Part shown: positions 11,771 to 15,880 of the stretch, in pieces | How positions within the stretch are numbered: the stretch's first letter is position 1 | How the letters are laid out: each line of letters begins with the position of its first letter | Source of the DNA: an uncultured Prevotella sp. | GTDB taxonomy: Bacteria > Bacteroidota > Bacteroidia > Bacteroidales > Bacteroidaceae | Length of the DNA stretch: 15,880 nucleotides | Direction: 5' to 3' | NCBI GenBank assembly: GCA_900554545.1 | Contig: USHW01000050.1 | Span: 1 to 15,880 of the forward strand | Notes under the pieces: generated by a model | The model's input: the letters and a program-made list of their open reading frames with translations, nothing else | Told to the model about the DNA's origin: nothing | Databases searched by the model: none | Position numbers and translations under genes: made by a program

Positions 11771-14554
11771 ATGAAGAAAAGTTATAAGAAGCTATCTGTT
11801 TTTTTCATGGCTGCGGCCATGTCGGCAACGGCTTTCGCCGCGCCTGACTCCAACGAGGCTGCATTAGGCGTGATGCGCGGACGCGTGGTTGACACGCAGA
11901 ACCAGGTGCTGCCAGGCGCCACGGTAATGATTGAAAGCCTGCACACGGGCGTGGTGAGCGACATCAACGGCTACTACACCCTTGCAAACCTGAAACCCGG
12001 CACATACATCGTGAAGGTGTCATACGTCGGGTACGAACCGAAGACGATGAAACTGACAATCTCGCCCGACAAGACTGCCGTCCAGGACTTCGTGCTCTCT
12101 GACGGCGTGGAGCTTCAGGGCATCGAGGTGAAAGGCGCGTTCCACGGACAGAGCCGCGCCATCAACCAGCAGAAAAACAACTTCAATTTGACAAATGTAG
12201 TGTCGGCCGACCAGGTAGGCAAGTTCCCCGACTCCAACATAGGCGACGCCCTCAAGCGAATCAACGGCATCAACGTGCAGTACGACCAGGGCGAGGCGCG
12301 CTTCGGACAGGTGCGCGGAACGTCGCCCGACCTTACCAGCGTCTCCATCAACGGCAACCGCCTGCCCTCCGCCGAGGGCGACGCACGCAACGTGCAGCTC
12401 GACCTCATACCGGCCGACATGATACAGACCATCGAGGTGAACAAGGTTGTAACCGCCGACATGGACGGCGACGCCATCGGCGGAGCCATAAACCTCGTAA
12501 CCAAGAACACGCCTTACCGCCGCGTGTTCAACGTTACGGCAGGAACGGGCTACAACTGGATAAGCGACAAGATGCAGCTCAACCTCGGAGCTACGTGGGG
12601 CGACCGCTTCTTCAACGACAAGTTCGGCATCATGGCCGCCATATCTTACCAGAACTCCCCGGCCGGCTCGGACAACACCGAGTTCGAATACGACCTCGAC
12701 GACGACGGCAACGTAGTGCTCACCGACGCCGAAGTGCGCCAATACTACGTAACACGAGAGCGCCAAAGCTACTCGCTCTCGATGGACTACGACTTCAACC
12801 CGAACCATAAAATATACTTCAACGGCATCTACAACCGACGCAACGACTGGGAAAACCGCTACCGCGTAAGCTACAAGGACTTGGCCGACGGCGCAGGAGA
12901 GATGAAGACCGAGATACAGACCAAGGCCGGCTCCAAGGACAACCGCGGCGCACGCCTTGAGCTCCAGCAGACAATGGACTTCACACTCGGCGGCGACCAC
13001 CTGCTCTGGGACAAGCTGCAAATGGACTGGATGGCCTCTTACTCGCGTGCAAGCGAAGACCGCCCCGACGAGCGTTACTTCACCATCAAGCAGAAGGACA
13101 TGACCATCGACATGGAGGATGAAGGCGGACGCCAGCCTTACGCCATAACGCCCATCTCTGTTCATGACGGCGACTGGGAAGTTGACGAGTTCACAAACGC
13201 CAACGAATGGATACGCGAAAACGAGTGGAAGGCCAAGGTTGACTTCGAGCTGCCCCTCGCAAGCGGCCTGTTCGGCAACTCGCTGAAGTTCGGCGCGAAG
13301 TACACTCACAAGCACAAGACAAAGGAAGTGCTTTGTTACGACTACAAGGACGGCTACGAGGACATCTACGGAACCGACTACACCAACTATTACACATCGC
13401 AAATACGCGACGGCTTCATGCCCGGCGACCAGTACAAGGCCATGGACTTCGTAAGCAAGGACTACCTCGAGCAGTTTAATGCGAAGGACTGGGCCCTGCT
13501 CGGAGGCGAGCAGGTGCTCGAAGAATCGGCAGGAGACTATGACGCAACCGAGCAGGTTACAGCCGCATACCTGCGCTTCACGCAGAAGCTGGGACGCAAG
13601 TTCACCGTAATGGCCGGCCTCCGCATGGAGTACACTGACCTCGAGACGAGCGGCTTCAACTGGAATATCGACGAGAACGGAGACGAGACACTCGACCCGA
13701 CAGGCAAGTTCAAGAACGACTACATAAGCTGGCTGCCGAGCTTCCTCGTCAAGTGGGACGCTACTGACGACCTCAAGGTGCGCGCATCTTACACCAAGAC
13801 GCTGGCACGCCCCAAGTACTCCCACCTCGTAGCCAACGCTTCTTACAACACCGAGGAGTCGCCAGTTGAAATCACACTGGGCAACCCCGACCTGAAGCCC
13901 ATCACCTCGCACAACTTCGACCTGTCGGGCGAATACTACTTCAAGAGCGTAGGTCTCGTATCGGCGGCAGTGTTCTACAAGCGCGTCAAGGACTATTCTG
14001 TCAACCTGAAGCGCGACATGGCTTACGGCAACTACGCCGAGGCAGAGGTCAGCCAGCCGCTCAACGCCTTCGACGCCGACCTGCTCGGAGTTGAAATCGG
14101 CTTCCAGCGCGACTTCGGCTTCATCTCTCCGGCACTGCGTTGCGTAGGCTTCTACGGCAACTACACTTACACCCACAGCAACATCGTGAAGTCTGCCTTC
14201 GGCGACAAGGACGAGCAGAACCTGCCCGGTTCGCCCGAACACATGGCCAACGCGTCGCTTTACTTCGACAAGTGGGGCTTGAACGTGCGCCTGTCTTACA
14301 ACTACACGTCGGCCTTCCAGGATGACGAGGAGTACATAGAGGAGGCTGCCCTGCGCCGCTACTACGATGCCGTGAACTACCTCGACCTCAACGCCAGCTA
14401 CACATGGGGCAAGAACGTGAAGTTCACCATCTACGCACAGGCCAACAACCTGCTCAACCAACCCCTGCGCTACTACCAGGGCGAGAAGGACCGCACGATG
14501 CAGGTTGAATACTACGGAGCGAAGCTCAACGCCGGATTCAAGGTGAACTTCTAA
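11771..14554 (+). CDS. TonB-dependent outer-membrane receptor
   Basis: A 927-residue importer. Signal peptide about 1-24 (FFMAAAMSATAFAA). A carboxypeptidase-regulatory-like domain at about 33-112 (GVMRGRVVDTQNQVLPGATV, then GYYTLANLKPGTYIVKVSYVGYE). Plug domain at about 125-245, with KFPDSNIGDALKRINGI, VRGTSPDLTSVSINGNRLPS, IQTIEVNKVVTADMDGDAIG and GGAINLVTK. A beta-barrel follows, ending in Phe (GAKLNAGFKVNF). The plug wording (NVVSADQVGKFPDSN, VRG, SVSINGNR) is of the type first described in Xanthomonas and Caulobacter (TIGR01782-like) rather than classic SusC, and no SusD gene follows. Length is normal. ATG 11771 is chosen over the TTG at 11741 because the latter lies in the promoter box. 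The next gene encodes a secreted phosphatase, so phosphate or an organophosphate is a reasonable but unproven substrate. Confidence 0.93.
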   Translation: MKKSYKKLSVFFMAAAMSATAFAAPDSNEAALGVMRGRVVDTQNQVLPGATVMIESLHTGVVSDINGYYTLANLKPGTYIVKVSYVGYEPKTMKLTISPDKTAVQDFVLSDGVELQGIEVKGAFHGQSRAINQQKNNFNLTNVVSADQVGKFPDSNIGDALKRINGINVQYDQGEARFGQVRGTSPDLTSVSINGNRLPSAEGDARNVQLDLIPADMIQTIEVNKVVTADMDGDAIGGAINLVTKNTPYRRVFNVTAGTGYNWISDKMQLNLGATWGDRFFNDKFGIMAAISYQNSPAGSDNTEFEYDLDDDGNVVLTDAEVRQYYVTRERQSYSLSMDYDFNPNHKIYFNGIYNRRNDWENRYRVSYKDLADGAGEMKTEIQTKAGSKDNRGARLELQQTMDFTLGGDHLLWDKLQMDWMASYSRASEDRPDERYFTIKQKDMTIDMEDEGGRQPYAITPISVHDGDWEVDEFTNANEWIRENEWKAKVDFELPLASGLFGNSLKFGAKYTHKHKTKEVLCYDYKDGYEDIYGTDYTNYYTSQIRDGFMPGDQYKAMDFVSKDYLEQFNAKDWALLGGEQVLEESAGDYDATEQVTAAYLRFTQKLGRKFTVMAGLRMEYTDLETSGFNWNIDENGDETLDPTGKFKNDYISWLPSFLVKWDATDDLKVRASYTKTLARPKYSHLVANASYNTEESPVEITLGNPDLKPITSHNFDLSGEYYFKSVGLVSAAVFYKRVKDYSVNLKRDMAYGNYAEAEVSQPLNAFDADLLGVEIGFQRDFGFISPALRCVGFYGNYTYTHSNIVKSAFGDKDEQNLPGSPEHMANASLYFDKWGLNVRLSYNYTSAFQDDEEYIEEAALRRYYDAVNYLDLNASYTWGKNVKFTIYAQANNLLNQPLRYYQGEKDRTMQVEYYGAKLNAGFKVNF

Positions 14555-14572
14555 AACAGACAAACATCAAAC

Positions 14573-14711
14573 ACCCGCCCCAACCCTCCCCAAGGGAGGG
14601 AGCTTGATTAGCATTGTCAATGATTTACTTCGTTTATCAGTTGATAATTGTTGATTAACAACCCAACAAAAGTAATCAAGCCCCCTTCCTTCGGGAGGGT
14701 TGTGGTGGGTC
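14573..14711. repeat. Inverted pair of REP-like elements (copies 4 and 5)
   Basis: Copy 4 (14573-14610) contains CCCTCCCCAAGGGAGGG and ends AGCTTGATTA. Copy 5 (14673-14711) begins TAATCAAGC and runs CTTCCTTCGGGAGGG, then GTTGTGGTGGGTC. They are reverse complements over nearly their full length around a 62-nt AT-rich spacer, so a long hairpin can form between the receptor and phosphatase genes. TGGGT (14706-14710) can instead pair with ACCCA (14716-14720) just before the phosphatase start. Confidence 0.8.
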
Positions 14712-14727
14712 TAAAACCCAATTGAAA

Positions 14728-15669
14728 ATGAAAAGAATCCAAACACTTATCCTCCTTCTGGCCGTCACCGTGGTTGCGGCATTCGGCCAGACGCCCGAAG
14801 AGTGGGCGAAACTTGAGAAGTCGGTGAACTTCTACGTGGCCAACGACCTCGGCCGCAACGGCTACTACGACCAGAAACCTATCGCCGAACTGATGGGCCG
14901 CATGGCCGAGACGGTGGGCATAGAGTGCGTCGCCGCGATAGGCGACGTCCATCACTTCGAGGGCGTTGCGAGCACGCAAGACCCCCTGTGGATGACCAAC
15001 TACGAGCTGATTTACTCGCACCCGGAGCTTATGCTCGACTGGTATCCCATCTGCGGAAACCACGAGTACAGGGGAAACACGCAGGCGGTGCTCGACTACG
15101 CCAAGGTGAGCCGCCGCTGGATGATGCCCGCAAAGTACTATACGAAGGTGATTGAGGACGACGACGTTACCGTGCGCCTCGTCTTCGTTGACACCACCCC
15201 GATGATTGACAAGTACCGCAAGGACACCGGTAAATATCCCGACGCCGGCAAGGAGGACATACAGAAGCAGCTGGCATGGCTCGACCAGACGCTGACCGAC
15301 GCCAAGGAAGACTGGGTGATAGTGCTCGGACACCACCCAATCTACGCCGACACCGACAAGAACGACACCGAGCGCACCGACATGCAGAACCGCCTGAACG
15401 CCGTCCTGCTGAAGCACAAGAACGTCGCCATGTACGTGTGCGGCCACATACACAACTTCCAGCACATACGCAAGCCGGGCACGGACATCGACTACATCGT
15501 GAACACCAGCGGCTCGCTGAGCCGCCCGAAGGTAAAGGCCGTCGACGGCACGCAGTTCTGCTCGGGCATCACGGGCTTCTCGCTGGTATGCGCCGACAAG
15601 CAGACGCTCGACCTGCACCTCATCGACAAGGACGGGAAAGTGGTGTACACGGTCAGCAAGAAGAAGTAA
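14728..15669 (+). CDS. Secreted metallophosphoesterase, type-5 (tartrate-resistant) acid-phosphatase-like
   Basis: A 313-residue exported protein with signal peptide 1-20 (MKRIQTLILLLAVTVVAAFG, cut before Gln21). It follows the ACP5 layout: FYVANDLGRNG (Asp40), GDVHHFEGV (Asp73), PICGNHEYRGN (Asn111, His112), SRRWMMPAKYY, QLAWLDQTLTDAKEDWVIV, GHHP (His202) and CGHIHNFQ (His240, His242). These are the dinuclear-metal ligands of purple-acid-phosphatase-type enzymes, which hydrolyse phosphomonoesters. The Tyr ligand of true purple enzymes (GDNFYFTG) aligns with His76 here. ATG 14728 is preferred over TTG 14722. It lies 173 nt downstream of the receptor gene with no visible promoter of its own, so cotranscription is likely, with the REP doublet between them. 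Confidence 0.9.
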   Translation: MKRIQTLILLLAVTVVAAFGQTPEEWAKLEKSVNFYVANDLGRNGYYDQKPIAELMGRMAETVGIECVAAIGDVHHFEGVASTQDPLWMTNYELIYSHPELMLDWYPICGNHEYRGNTQAVLDYAKVSRRWMMPAKYYTKVIEDDDVTVRLVFVDTTPMIDKYRKDTGKYPDAGKEDIQKQLAWLDQTLTDAKEDWVIVLGHHPIYADTDKNDTERTDMQNRLNAVLLKHKNVAMYVCGHIHNFQHIRKPGTDIDYIVNTSGSLSRPKVKAVDGTQFCSGITGFSLVCADKQTLDLHLIDKDGKVVYTVSKKK

Positions 15670-15680
15670 GTTTTTCTTTA

Positions 15681-15848
15681 GGAGTTAATTTTCAGGAGTA
15701 AAGGAGTTATGGAGTAAAGGAGTTAAGACAATACCCTTGCAAGCTGCATACACATTGGGCTTATCGGTCTTATCAGTCCTATACAGCCATAAAATCACCA
15801 AGCAAAGCTATCGTCTTAACTCCTTAACTCCATAACTCTTTAACTCCT
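15681..15848. repeat. 8-nt GGAGTTAA-type repeats forming a long inverted repeat
   Basis: GGAGTAAA, GGAGTTAT, GGAGTAAA and GGAGTTAA run in 8-nt steps at 15695-15726. The reverse-complement version is at 15809-15848 (CTTAACTCC, TTAACTCC, ATAACTCT, TTAACTCC). The two arms match over about 40 nt with few mismatches and enclose 75 nt. The structure follows the phosphatase gene, and no coding frame is evident from 15670 to the end. Confidence 0.75.
15757..15785 (-). repeat. Short 9-nt repeat tract inside the inverted repeat
   Basis: GGGCTTATC, GGTCTTATC and AGTCCTATA sit in 9-nt register. This is the same family as 592-660 (reverse orientation of RGGCYGATA). Confidence 0.55.
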
Positions 15849-15849
15849 A

Positions 15850-15880
15850 CAATGCGAAAGGCGGCAAAACGCAATGCGTT
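15850..15880. repeat. 22-nt modular palindromic array, locus 4 (cut by window end)
   Basis: One 22-nt unit (CAATGCGAAAGGCGGC, then AAAACG) and the start of the next (CAATGCGTT). It aligns without gaps to 5421-5451 of locus 2. The array probably continues past the window. Confidence 0.65.

Noticed and set aside
12020..14563. An 847-codon open frame antisense to the TonB-dependent receptor gene
   Set aside because: The sense strand encodes a clear full-length receptor with signal peptide, plug and barrel. The antisense translation is low in Lys/Asn and rich in Val/Leu/Ala/Glu without family motifs, as expected from GC-rich codon bias.

Overview
The window looks like a chromosomal segment of a fairly GC-rich Bacteroidales bacterium, most likely Prevotella or a close relative. 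Supporting signs are Bacteroidetes-type promoters (TAnnTTTG -7 box), a TonB-dependent receptor with a carboxypeptidase-regulatory-like N-terminal domain, a periplasmic-TPR/membrane/AraC regulator, the Bacteroidetes form of ParE, and intergenic regions packed with short degenerate repeats. The species assignment is inference; no rRNA is present.

Layout, left to right. (1) 1-492: C-terminal part of a TolC-type outer-membrane efflux protein. (2) 493-894: repeat-filled spacer ending in a clear promoter for ruvB (895-1932). (3) 2034-3029: a RhuM-Fic hybrid protein, visibly more AT-rich than its neighbours, probably accessory. (4) coaD (3096-3590), whose 3' end runs into a 22-bp tandem repeat, then a TPR/AraC membrane regulator (3669-5345). 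(5) A minus-strand block, transcribed right to left: a GNAT-fold protein (9954-11102), parE (7800-9737), an S41 C-terminal processing protease (6084-7679) and ybeY (5519-5947). (6) A plus-strand pair: a TonB-dependent receptor (11771-14554) and a secreted type-5 acid-phosphatase-like metallophosphoesterase (14728-15669). (7) A repeat-rich tail to the end.

The most coherent biological unit is the receptor plus phosphatase. Directly upstream of the receptor, GTAACA/TTAACA-type hexamers recur on an exact 11-bp grid and end next to a -7 box. This is the architecture of PhoB/PhoP-type response-regulator sites in other phyla. I infer a phosphate-starvation-controlled pair: a periplasmic or surface phosphatase and an outer-membrane importer, with no SusD-like partner.

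The most unusual feature is the repeat landscape. At least four families alternate between genes: (a) arrays of 22-nt units with small palindromic cores, in which neighbouring units are often exact reverse complements and the same units recur in a different order at distant loci; (b) a REP-like palindrome of about 38 nt in five copies, two of them forming an inverted doublet between receptor and phosphatase; (c) 9-nt degenerate tandem repeats; (d) 8-nt tandem repeats, one of them inside the signal-peptide codons of the S41 protease. Two further tandem repeats, at the coaD 3' end and upstream of the receptor, have unrelated sequences but also a period of exactly 22 nt. Several genes start or end inside such repeat DNA. 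I see no tRNA, rRNA, CRISPR array or insertion sequence.
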